DNA of 11,905 nucleotides. Origin: an uncultured Eubacteriales bacterium (lineage in GTDB: Bacteria; Bacillota; Clostridia; Oscillospirales; Acutalibacteraceae). Each line of letters starts with the position of its first letter. Position 1 is the first letter of the stretch. This document shows, in pieces, positions 1 through 8,374 of this stretch. The stretch is taken from positions 1-11,905 of the forward strand of contig ONWP01000149.1 in NCBI GenBank assembly GCA_900321595.1, read 5' to 3'. The notes beneath the pieces were generated by a model. That model searched no databases and was not told where the DNA came from. It worked only from the letters and a program-made list of their open reading frames with translations. The position numbers and the translations under genes were made by a program.

Positions 1-948
1 CCCCTTCACGTAGCGGAACGTGCCTTTGGCGTGCGTCGCGGCCGCCGCGCCGGACGAAGTATTCGCGAACGCGACGACGGGCGTCTCAAAGGCCGGATTG
101 TCGGCGTTGGCTTTTTCGACGCGCTCGTCCGGATCGTCGATATCGATGCGCGTGGAGCCGATCTCCGTCTTCTCACAGAGCTGATACGCGCCGCGGTAAT
201 CCCCGTCCACGTAGAGATCGACAAAGGTGTAGTGCGGCACGAACGGCATGCCGATCGCCCTCGCGACGTCGAAGGTGACGGCGGTATTGGTCATGGACGG
301 CCCCCAGACGTTGGCCAGCAGGACCCACTTTTTACAGGCTTCCGCCTTGTCGTCGCCGACGAGGTCGGCCTTGTCCTTGAGCTTGATCTGATAGGATTTC
401 TTCTCCGTCAGGGTAAAGGACGAGTTGCCGCGGGGCTTGAACTGGGTCAGCTTGCCGCTGTAGCGAACGGCGCCGTCCTCGCCGAGCAGCGTATACGCGC
501 CAGTCGCGCTGTTGGATTTCGACTGATCGACCCAGGCTCTGCCGTGGCCGACCGGGTCGTCGGTGGTGATGAACATCGCGCCCGCGCCCGCGCTGCGGGC
601 GATCGTGAGCGTACCGGAGACGCCGCTGCCCGCGTAGGTCGCTTCATACGGCGCGCTCTGGCCGGCGAACAGCGCCGTCAGATCAAAGGGCTGCCCGCTT
701 CGCACCGTGACGGAGCCGGTTTTTCCCTTGACGGTCACGCTGCCGCTCACGCCGAAATCCAGCGTCAGGCGCTTCAGATCCGCGCCGGCGGGCAGACAGA
801 GGTCGTTTTTACTCTTGCGGTCGGCCTTGGCGGTGATGACCACGCCGTCCCCGACGTCAGACACATACCGGACCGCCGCGCCCGCGGACAGGGCGAACAG
901 GAGGACGCAGACGACCGTGATCAGGACAAGGATCGCGCTCTTTTTCAT
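1..948 (-). CDS. CotH-kinase-family secreted protein, 3' part missing
   Basis: The first 316 residues are visible and the frame is still open at the window edge. Residues 4-25 are hydrophobic after MKKS and end near SAGAA, so this is a likely signal peptide or membrane anchor. Residues 30-130 look like a beta-rich, Ig-like region. From about residue 165 the sequence matches the N-terminal part of the CotH kinase fold: FKPRGNSS (170-177), then KKSYQIKLKDK, then KKWVLLAN, then a segment with PFVPHYTFVDLYVDGDYRG and YQLCEKTEIG. CotH proteins are atypical kinases; Bacillus CotH phosphorylates spore-coat proteins, and related secreted forms are common in Clostridia. The catalytic metal-binding motifs should lie beyond the edge and cannot be checked. 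The ATG at 948 has GAGAAGGG 10 bases upstream, a slightly long spacer. It follows the aspS terminator, so it is probably transcribed on its own, but I found no clear sigma-A promoter in 949-1099. The family is fairly sure; the substrate is unknown. Confidence 0.8.
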   Translation of the reverse strand, partial: MKKSAILVLITVVCVLLFALSAGAAVRYVSDVGDGVVITAKADRKSKNDLCLPAGADLKRLTLDFGVSGSVTVKGKTGSVTVRSGQPFDLTALFAGQSAPYEATYAGSGVSGTLTIARSAGAGAMFITTDDPVGHGRAWVDQSKSNSATGAYTLLGEDGAVRYSGKLTQFKPRGNSSFTLTEKKSYQIKLKDKADLVGDDKAEACKKWVLLANVWGPSMTNTAVTFDVARAIGMPFVPHYTFVDLYVDGDYRGAYQLCEKTEIGSTRIDIDDPDERVEKANADNPAFETPVVAFANTSSGAAAATHAKGTFRYVKG

Positions 949-1099
949 GAAAAGACATCCCTTCTCAGTTTTCTCTCTACATATTAATATTCATCGAAAC
1001 GCCGATTTGTGACACGATATCGAAATTTTTGTAGGACTGCACAGAATGCGTCTCTGCTTTTTGTGATAAATAACGAAAATACCCTGATAAAACTACAAA

Positions 1100-1128
1100 G
1101 GGGCGGATCCGACCATGCGAACCGCCCC
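1100..1128 (-). terminator. Rho-independent terminator after aspS
   Basis: GGGGCGG (1100-1106) pairs with CCGCCCC (1122-1128) across a 15-base loop. Read on the minus strand, the hairpin begins 11 bases after the aspS stop and is followed by a T-rich stretch, TTTGTAGTTTT. The T run is broken by GTAG, so termination may be incomplete and some transcription could continue into the CotH-family gene. Confidence 0.7.
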
Positions 1129-1138
1129 GGTCTTGTCT

Positions 1139-2926
<1,788 letters not shown>

Positions 2927-2944
2927 TTTACGTTCCTCCCCGTG

Positions 2945-4264
2945 TCACTGCCCGTCCGGCAGCTGCATATTCTCTCCGAAAGCCTCCACGACCCGGCGCA
3001 TGGCGTATTCCGCGAACGCCTCCGCGAATCCCTCCAGCGGCAGCGTCTCCGTCGCGCCGGTGGCCATTTCCTTGATCGTGACGGAGCCCTCGGCCATCTC
3101 GCTCTCCCCGACCACGCAGGTGTACTGCGCGCCGATCTTGTTCGCGTACTTCATCTGCGCCTTCACGCTGCGTCCCACGGTGTCAAAGAGGCAGGCGCAG
3201 CCGGACAGCCGCACGTCCCGCGCCAGCGTCGCCGTCAGGCGTCTGGCCTCCGGCGTCTGGGCGATGAGCACCAGCTGCACCGGATCGTCCGCGGGCAGAC
3301 TGACGCCCTGCGCCTCCATGAGCATCAGCAGACGCTCCAGTCCGACCGCGAAGCCGAGCGCCGGCGTGTCGGGGCCCTCCAGCTCCTTCACGAGGCCGTC
3401 GTAGCGGCCGCCGCCGCAGACCGTTCCCTGCGCGCCGATGGAGTCGCTCACGAACTCGAAAACAGTCCGCGTATAGTAATCCAGGCCGCGCACGATGGTC
3501 GGATCGACCTCGTAGGGCAGATCGTAGTCGTCCAGCGCCTGCTTGACCCGGTCGAAATGCCCGCGGCAGTCGTCGCAAAGGAAGTCCAGGATCACCGGCG
3601 CCTTTTCGGCGATGGCGTGACAGACGGGGCTCTTGCAGTCGAGGATGCGCATGGGATTGCGCTCGAGGCGGCCCCGGCAGGTCTCGCACAGCTCGTCTTT
3701 GCGCGCGCCGAAGTATTCCCGCAGCGCGTCCTGATACGCTTTCCGGCAGGTCGGACAGCCGATGGAATTGATGCGAAGCGTCAGCCCCGTGATGCCCAGC
3801 GTGTCGAAAAGCTCCTGCGCCAGACAGATGACCTCCGCGTCCGCCAGCGGATCCGCCGCGCCGAAGCACTCCACGCCGAACTGGTGGAACTCGCGCAGTC
3901 TGCCGGCCTGCGGCTTCTCATAGCGGTAGCAGCTCGTGACGTAGGCGTATTTCTGCGGCGTCGGCTCGTTGAAAAGGCCGTGCTCCAGGAACATGCGCAC
4001 CGCGCCGGCCGTGCCCTCCGGACGCAGGGTGACGCTGCGGCCGCCGTTGTCCGTAAAGGTGTACATCTCCTTCTGCACCACGTCCGTGGTCTCGCCGACG
4101 CTGCGGTCAAAGAGCTCCGTGTGCTCGAAGACGGGCGTGCGCACCTCCCGGAAGCCGTAGCAGCCGGCGACGCCCAGCATGGTCAGCTCCACACCGCGAA
4201 AGGCGGCGGCTCTGTCCGGTACGGCGTCCTGGGTGCCTCTGGGGGCTTTATATCGAAGTTCCAT
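2945..4264 (-). CDS. hisS: Histidyl-tRNA synthetase
   Basis: This class IIa synthetase attaches histidine to tRNA-His. It has 439 residues, a normal length. Motif 2 is built from RPEGTAGAVRMF and SCYRYEKPQAGRLREFHQFG. The histidine-specific signature RGLDYYTRTVFEF starts at residue 259, and CGGGRYDGL follows it. The C-terminal anticodon-binding domain starts near 325 (VQLVLIAQTPEA). Between them an insertion carries four cysteine pairs: C170/C173, C193/C196, C210/C215 and C230/C233, a layout that suggests bound zinc. The ATG at 4264 has a GGGAGGA-type site a few bases upstream. The gene lies 108 bases after the mgsA-like gene. That gap holds two hairpins but no T-box signature (AGGGTGG...ACCGCG), so there is no sign of tRNA-sensing control. 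Confidence 0.97.
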   Translation of the reverse strand: MELRYKAPRGTQDAVPDRAAAFRGVELTMLGVAGCYGFREVRTPVFEHTELFDRSVGETTDVVQKEMYTFTDNGGRSVTLRPEGTAGAVRMFLEHGLFNEPTPQKYAYVTSCYRYEKPQAGRLREFHQFGVECFGAADPLADAEVICLAQELFDTLGITGLTLRINSIGCPTCRKAYQDALREYFGARKDELCETCRGRLERNPMRILDCKSPVCHAIAEKAPVILDFLCDDCRGHFDRVKQALDDYDLPYEVDPTIVRGLDYYTRTVFEFVSDSIGAQGTVCGGGRYDGLVKELEGPDTPALGFAVGLERLLMLMEAQGVSLPADDPVQLVLIAQTPEARRLTATLARDVRLSGCACLFDTVGRSVKAQMKYANKIGAQYTCVVGESEMAEGSVTIKEMATGATETLPLEGFAEAFAEYAMRRVVEAFGENMQLPDGQ

Positions 4265-4276
4265 CGTTCCTCCCCT

Positions 4277-4291
4277 GCGGGCATAGCCCGC
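4277..4291 (-). other. Hairpin next to the hisS ribosome binding site
   Basis: GCGGGC and GCCCGC (4277-4282 and 4286-4291) form a six-pair all-GC stem with a three-base loop, ending just upstream of the hisS ribosome binding site. On the minus strand the T run lies before it, not after, so it is not a terminator in that direction. In the RNA it could affect ribosome access or mRNA stability. Its function is not known. Confidence 0.4.
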
Positions 4292-4314
4292 GAAAAAATC
4301 CTTTATTACCCGAA

Positions 4315-4340
4315 AGAAAGACGACTCCTGCCGTCTTTCT
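4315..4340 (-). terminator. Weak terminator-like hairpin between mgsA-like gene and hisS
   Basis: AGAAAGACG (4315-4323) pairs with CGTCTTTCT (4332-4340) across an eight-base loop. On the minus strand the 3' arm runs into TTTCTTTCGGG, which is only partly T-rich. It may attenuate read-through from the mgsA-like gene into hisS, or simply act as an RNA processing or stability hairpin. I found no separate hisS promoter behind it, so full termination is unlikely. Confidence 0.35.
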
Positions 4341-4372
4341 GTTCTATGCAGTTCCTTGAAAGCGACGCGCCG

Positions 4373-4786
4373 TCAGACGCTCCTGTGCGTGGGATTGACC
4401 AGCTCGCGCCAGTCCAGATCGCCGCGATCCAGTCCCATCACGAGGACTTCAGCCGTCGCGATATTCGTGGCGACCGGTACGTTGTGAACGTCGCACAGCC
4501 GCAGGATCGCCTGTTCGTTGGGCTCGTGCGCCTTGACGCTGTTCGGATCCCGGAAGAAGAGCAGCATATCGATCTCGTCGCTGCTCACACGCGCGGAGAT
4601 CTGCTGCACGCCGCCCTGGGCGCCGCTCATGTACTTGTTGATGCTCAGGCCTGTGGCTTCGGCGATCAGACGGCCGGTGGTCGCGGTCGCGCAGAGGTCA
4701 TGTCTGCTGAGGATGCCGCAGTACGCGATGCAGAACTGGGTCATCGGCTCCTTCTTAGAATCGTGGGCGATCAGGGCGATGTTCAT
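4373..4786 (-). CDS. Methylglyoxal-synthase-like protein lacking both catalytic aspartates
   Basis: Methylglyoxal synthase converts dihydroxyacetone phosphate to methylglyoxal and phosphate. The fold and length (137 residues) match the Bacillus enzyme: MNIALIAHDSKK, ATATTGRLIAEATG, SGAQGGVQQ, FFRDP, HEPN and RLCDVHNVPVATNIATAE. Phosphate-pocket residues are kept: His8, Asp9, Lys12, Thr34, Thr36, Thr37, Gly55, Asp80 and His87 (E. coli His19, Asp20, Lys23, Thr45, Thr47, Thr48, Gly66, Asp91 and His98). The two catalytic bases are not: E. coli Asp71 in GGDQQ is Val60 here (codon GTG), and Asp101 is Asn90. A Gly to Ala change in the ATGTTG motif also stands out. It may therefore be inactive and serve as a ligand-binding or regulatory protein. 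I chose the ATG at 4786 because AGAAGG lies eight bases upstream and it gives the family length. An ATG at 4810 and a TTG at 4822 are in frame but poorly supported. It is first in the operon with hisS and aspS. Confidence 0.85.
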   Translation of the reverse strand: MNIALIAHDSKKEPMTQFCIAYCGILSRHDLCATATTGRLIAEATGLSINKYMSGAQGGVQQISARVSSDEIDMLLFFRDPNSVKAHEPNEQAILRLCDVHNVPVATNIATAEVLVMGLDRGDLDWRELVNPTHRSV

Positions 4787-4794
4787 TCTTCCGA

Positions 4795-4800
4795 CCTTCT
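4795..4800 (-). promoter_or_regulatory. Ribosome binding site fixing the mgsA-like start
   Basis: AGAAGG on the minus strand lies eight bases before the ATG at 4786. It supports this start over the two longer in-frame alternatives, whose upstream sequence has no good purine-rich site. Confidence 0.6.
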
Positions 4801-4869
4801 TTCTTGGCATTTCTCGAGTCAAAAGCGAACGATGTCGTCGGTCGCGACTGTTGCACGCTCTTTTGACGT

Positions 4870-4898
4870 ATCATACCACAACCGGATCGCTATTGCAA
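4870..4898 (-). promoter_or_regulatory. Sigma-A promoter of the mgsA-like/hisS/aspS operon
   Basis: On the minus strand, -35 TTGCAA (4893-4898) and -10 TATGAT (4870-4875) are separated by exactly 17 bases. Transcription should start near 4863, giving a leader of about 75 bases before the mgsA-like ATG. The promoter lies about 50 bases past the stop of the MinD-like gene, where no convincing terminator is visible, so read-through from the upstream operon is possible. Confidence 0.8.
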
Positions 4899-4946
4899 GG
4901 CAGTTATATGAATTTTAATACAAAAGTTTGCACAAATTCCACATTT

Positions 4947-5720
4947 TTACTTCATTTTGCGGAAAGACAGCGGGATCTGCTCGCCCTGTATGCGTTTTGC
5001 GACGCGCTCGCAGGCCAGGCGGAACGCGCCGCCTTCCTTCGGGAGCTTCCCCGTGACGCTCGACGTCGGGATGCGCCCGTCCTCCGGCAGGATCCCCAGC
5101 AGCCTGACGCCGGTGCGGTCGATCACGCCGTCGATATCCAGCAGTCTCGCCCGGACAGCCTGTTTCTTCACGAACCGGTTGATGAGCAGACGGATCTTTT
5201 CCGGGGCGATCCCGGCCTTCTCAAGCGCCGACGCGGCGGCGCGCGCGCCCCTGACGCTCACGGCGTCCGGCGTGGCGACGACGATCGCGCTGTCGCAGCC
5301 GGAGGCGCAGCCCGTCATCGCGCCGTCGATGCCGGCGGGCGCGTCCACGAGGATGAAGTCATACGCGCCGCGCATCCGGCGGATCGCCGCCGCGATCAGC
5401 GCGCCGTCCTCCTGATCGGGCGCGGTCTTCGGCGCGGCGAGCAGATCCACGCCCTCCGGCGAGGTGTTCACCGCGGCGTCCCAGCCGCAGTATTCCATGG
5501 TGGCCTCATACCAGCCCGTCTCCGCGGGCTCCCCGAGCAGGAGCGCGTCGAGGCAGCCGATCCCCGTATCCGCGTCGATCAGCAGCACGCGTCTGCCCGC
5601 CTGCGTCAGCGCCCGGGCCAGATAGATCGCCGCCGTGGACTTCCCCACGCCGCCCTTGCCGGACGCGATCAGGATCGCGCGCGTCTTCCGCTTCTCGGTC
5701 ACACCGGCGTTGTCTGTCAT
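4947..5720 (-). CDS. minD: MinD-like septum-site ATPase
   Basis: MinD is a ParA-type ATPase that recruits the division inhibitor MinC to the membrane and keeps the division site at mid-cell. The 257-residue product has the deviant Walker A motif GKGGVGKST (21-29, with the signature Lys22), the switch region LLIDADTGIG (46-55) and Walker B/MinD motif YDFILVDAPAGID (120-132, typically DSPAGIE). VVATPDAVSVRGA and RLLINRF follow, as in MinD. The start at 5720 overlaps the PBP2 stop as ATGA (5717-5720), so translation is probably coupled. In many Clostridia minC, minD and minE sit beside mreBCD and PBP2; here only minD is present and it is last in the operon. The C-terminus (KRIQGEQIPLSFRKMK) is not an obvious membrane-targeting helix like that of typical MinD, so another MinD/ParA-family role remains possible. 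Confidence 0.8.
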   Translation of the reverse strand: MTDNAGVTEKRKTRAILIASGKGGVGKSTAAIYLARALTQAGRRVLLIDADTGIGCLDALLLGEPAETGWYEATMEYCGWDAAVNTSPEGVDLLAAPKTAPDQEDGALIAAAIRRMRGAYDFILVDAPAGIDGAMTGCASGCDSAIVVATPDAVSVRGARAAASALEKAGIAPEKIRLLINRFVKKQAVRARLLDIDGVIDRTGVRLLGILPEDGRIPTSSVTGKLPKEGGAFRLACERVAKRIQGEQIPLSFRKMK

Positions 5721-7813
5721 CTGAGCAGTTCCCCCGTATTCTGGGCAGCGTCGATCTGCCCCTTGGTCGCGAAATAGTACTTGAAGATATCGACCGCCAC
5801 CTGCGCCGTCGCGGAACCGGAGTCCACGTTTTCCACGATGCAGGCCACCGCGATCTCCGGGTCGTCGTAGGGCGCGAAGGCGATGATCAGACCGTTGTTG
5901 CCCGCCACGTACTTGTCGCCCAGGAGCTTGTTGACCTGCGTCGTACCGGTCTTGGCGCCGACCTTCTGGTTCAGCTCCGCGAACGTCGGCGCGCTGGTGC
6001 CGTAGGCCGCCACGCGGTACATGCCGTTTTTCACGATATCGATATTGGATTTGGAGAAGCCCGTTTCGTTGAGCACCGTCACCGGCGCCTCGTAGATGGT
6101 CTTGCTGCGGTCCGCGGAGAGGATCGACCGCACGTAATGGCACTGGTGGCGCGTGCCGCCGTTTGCCAGCGTCGCGCAGTAGTTGCCCAGCTGCATAATG
6201 GAGAACAGGTTGTCCGACTGGCCGATGGCGGCCTGGATCGTATCGCCCATGCGCCACACGGAGCCGATCGACTCCTTGTAGGCGCGGCCGGCGAGGATGC
6301 CCTCGACCTCGTCGAGCTCGACGCCGGTCTTCTGCCCCAGCCCGAGCAGCGAGCAGTATTTGTTCATCACGTCGATGCCGATCTTGTTGCCCACATTGTA
6401 GAAAAAGATATTGCAGGAGACCTCGATGGCCTCTTCCACCGCGATGCTGCCGTGCGCGCCCAGACAGCCGAACTGCTGGTCGTAGTAGTCGTAGACGGAG
6501 CTGCAGTAGAACTGCGTCGTGCGGGTAATGCCGCCGGATTCCAGCGCCGCCATCGCCATGGCGGGCTTGATGGAGGAGCCCGGCTCGTACGCGGACTGGA
6601 TCACCCGGTTGATCAGCGGATTGCCGCTGGTCTTCAGGAGCTTGTCGTAATCGTCGTAATATCTGTTCAGGTCGAACGTCGGGAACGAGGCGCTTGCGAG
6701 CACCTCGCTGGTATCGACGTCGAGCACCACGACCGCGCCGGCGGCGTCCAGGCCGTGCGACGTGTCGACCAGTGCGAACACGCGTTCCCGCAGGGCGTTC
6801 TGCGCCACGCGCTGCAGACCGGAATCGATGGTCAGCATCACCGTGTCGCCGGTCTGCGGCACCGTCGAGAACTCGCTGGTGATGGCGCCGTCGGGCGCGA
6901 CCTTGATGTCCTGCACGCCCTTGGAGCCGCGCAGATACTGCTCCATGGCGCTTTCAATGCCGAATTTGCCCACGTTGTCCGTCAGCGTGTACGCGTCGCG
7001 CTGCATCTTCGCTTTTTCCTCGTCGGTGTACTGGTTGGAGGCGAGCTTCTCATCGAGCTCCTTTTTGGAGGCCTCATAGCCCTCGGGGCTGATGACGCCG
7101 GTGATGCCGACCACGTGCGGCGCGATATTGCCGTCCACGATCTCCCGGTAGGTGACGACGACGGGCTCCACGCCCTGATAGATGTCGCTGTTCTCCTTGA
7201 TGATGGAGACGGTCTCCTCCGAGACGTCCTTGGCGAAGGTGTACGGCGTGCTGACGTTGTAGCCGGTGCGCCACATCTCATATCGCACGGAGGCGATGCT
7301 GCGCGCGGTCGCGTCGTCGTAATCGTCCAGCGCATACATTTCGCGCAGCGCCCACAGGCAGTCGGCGGCGCTCGCGTAGGCGTTGAGGTTCAGATAGTTT
7401 TCAGAGCGCATCAGGCGGATATCCGTCGTCCGGTCCGGCAGGAAGGTCGGCTTTCCCGCGGCGTCAAGCTTGATGGGCAGATTGTCCACCCATTTTTCGC
7501 CCCGGCTCTCACAGAGCCTGATCAGCCCCAGGATCAGCTCGTTGCGCGCCTGGTTTCCGTCCGGGAAAAAGGCCGCGTTGAACTGGATGGCGTTGCCCTG
7601 CCGGTTGGTCACCAGCGTGGCGCCGTTGCGGTCGAGGATATCGCCGCGGGCGGCCTCCACGGTCACGCTGTACGTGTTGACGCGCGCGTCCCGGTCGTAC
7701 TCGCTGCGGTCGATGGCGGTGATGCGGATCAGAACGAAAATATACAGCGCGACGACCGCAAGGAAAGCCATCGCGGCCGCGGACATGCGTCTCTTTCGCG
7801 TTTTCGCTGTCAT
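5717..7813 (-). CDS. mrdA: Penicillin-binding protein 2, class B transpeptidase
   Basis: This is a peptidoglycan cross-linking transpeptidase of the elongation machinery, anchored in the membrane with its catalytic domain outside. It has 698 residues. One transmembrane helix (about 10-32) follows a basic N-terminus (TAKTRKRRM). The dimerisation domain begins with ARGDILDRNGATLV (55-68). The transpeptidase domain has all three active-site motifs: S413-S-I-K416 within YEPGSSIKP, S466-C-N468, and K621-T-G623 within GAKTGTTQ. The ATG at 7813 has a near-perfect AAAGGAGG (7821-7828) seven bases upstream, and the mreD stop codon overlaps this site. Position directly after mreD argues for PBP2 (MrdA, elongation) rather than the division enzyme FtsI. 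RodA, its usual glycosyltransferase partner, is not in the window. The gene overlaps minD by four bases. Confidence 0.93.
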   Translation of the reverse strand: MTAKTRKRRMSAAAMAFLAVVALYIFVLIRITAIDRSEYDRDARVNTYSVTVEAARGDILDRNGATLVTNRQGNAIQFNAAFFPDGNQARNELILGLIRLCESRGEKWVDNLPIKLDAAGKPTFLPDRTTDIRLMRSENYLNLNAYASAADCLWALREMYALDDYDDATARSIASVRYEMWRTGYNVSTPYTFAKDVSEETVSIIKENSDIYQGVEPVVVTYREIVDGNIAPHVVGITGVISPEGYEASKKELDEKLASNQYTDEEKAKMQRDAYTLTDNVGKFGIESAMEQYLRGSKGVQDIKVAPDGAITSEFSTVPQTGDTVMLTIDSGLQRVAQNALRERVFALVDTSHGLDAAGAVVVLDVDTSEVLASASFPTFDLNRYYDDYDKLLKTSGNPLINRVIQSAYEPGSSIKPAMAMAALESGGITRTTQFYCSSVYDYYDQQFGCLGAHGSIAVEEAIEVSCNIFFYNVGNKIGIDVMNKYCSLLGLGQKTGVELDEVEGILAGRAYKESIGSVWRMGDTIQAAIGQSDNLFSIMQLGNYCATLANGGTRHQCHYVRSILSADRSKTIYEAPVTVLNETGFSKSNIDIVKNGMYRVAAYGTSAPTFAELNQKVGAKTGTTQVNKLLGDKYVAGNNGLIIAFAPYDDPEIAVACIVENVDSGSATAQVAVDIFKYYFATKGQIDAAQNTGELLR

Positions 7814-7826
7814 TGCCGTTCCTCCT

Positions 7827-8366
7827 TTACGAGCGTTTCGCGGCCAGGTCGATGCTGTCCGAGAAGGCGTTACGCACAGCGCGCACAGCCAGATAGACCA
7901 GGCCGGTCGGGATCACGGTGTAGACGAACGATCCCATATAAAACCAGAGCAGCTTGCTGAAATTCTTGTCCCCGAGCGGGATGCTGACGGTGAAAAACCA
8001 GTCCAGCAGGCAGTAGAGCAGCGTCGAAACGGCGCAGATCGCGTAGGCCGTCCCGACCTTTTCCCGCAGACGGAACCGCACCAGGATCCCCGCGACGCAT
8101 CCCGTGAGCGCCAGCCAGAACGCCCGGAAGCCGTCGAAGCCCAGGTCGCAGACGTCCCACATGGCGCCAGCCAGCGCGCCGAAGACCAGGCCGCTCATGT
8201 CGCCCTCCAGCACGCCGATGCACGCGACCAGGGGCAGCAGCACGAAGAAGCGCGCCTGTCCGATCACCGGCAAGGCGCCCTCCGTGTTCTGCAGAACGGC
8301 GCCCAGCACCAGGATCAGCGTCAGGCTGATCTGCTTCGCCGCCGTTCTTCCGCCCTTATACTTCAT
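7827..8366 (-). CDS. mreD: Rod shape-determining protein MreD
   Basis: MreD is a small integral membrane protein of the rod-shape complex that works with MreB, MreC, RodA and PBP2. The product has 179 residues and several hydrophobic helices (about 12-32, 38-55, 60-75, 80-97, 105-125 and 140-165). Features typical of MreD are the early Q/N after the first helix (LGAVLQNTEG), a central GLVFGALAGAMWDVCDLGFDG with the family's D..G.P/D..G pattern, and the length. Position immediately before PBP2 is the strongest support. The ATG at 8366 lies eight bases after the degV stop. No strong ribosome binding site is at the usual distance (only AAGAG directly before the ATG, and AGAGGA at 12 bases), so it probably depends on coupling to degV. 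mreB and mreC, which usually precede mreD, are replaced here by degV and a membrane-protein gene. Confidence 0.83.
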   Translation of the reverse strand: MKYKGGRTAAKQISLTLILVLGAVLQNTEGALPVIGQARFFVLLPLVACIGVLEGDMSGLVFGALAGAMWDVCDLGFDGFRAFWLALTGCVAGILVRFRLREKVGTAYAICAVSTLLYCLLDWFFTVSIPLGDKNFSKLLWFYMGSFVYTVIPTGLVYLAVRAVRNAFSDSIDLAAKRS

Positions 8367-8374
8367 CTCTTGTG

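Noticed and set aside
4911..4946. Possible terminator after the MinD-like gene
   Set aside because: GAATTT and AAATTC could pair, but the stem is short, AT-only except for one pair, has a long loop and lacks a following T run.
5721..6257. Upstream extension of the MinD-like frame to 6257
   Set aside because: The added residues lie inside the PBP2 gene in another frame and do not resemble MinD. The ATG at 5720 gives the family length and a classic ATGA coupling with PBP2.
6137..7960. A 600-codon plus-strand open frame opposite the PBP2 gene
   Set aside because: It is a shadow of a gene with all three transpeptidase motifs, shows low-complexity Arg/Ala/Val composition and has no ribosome binding site.
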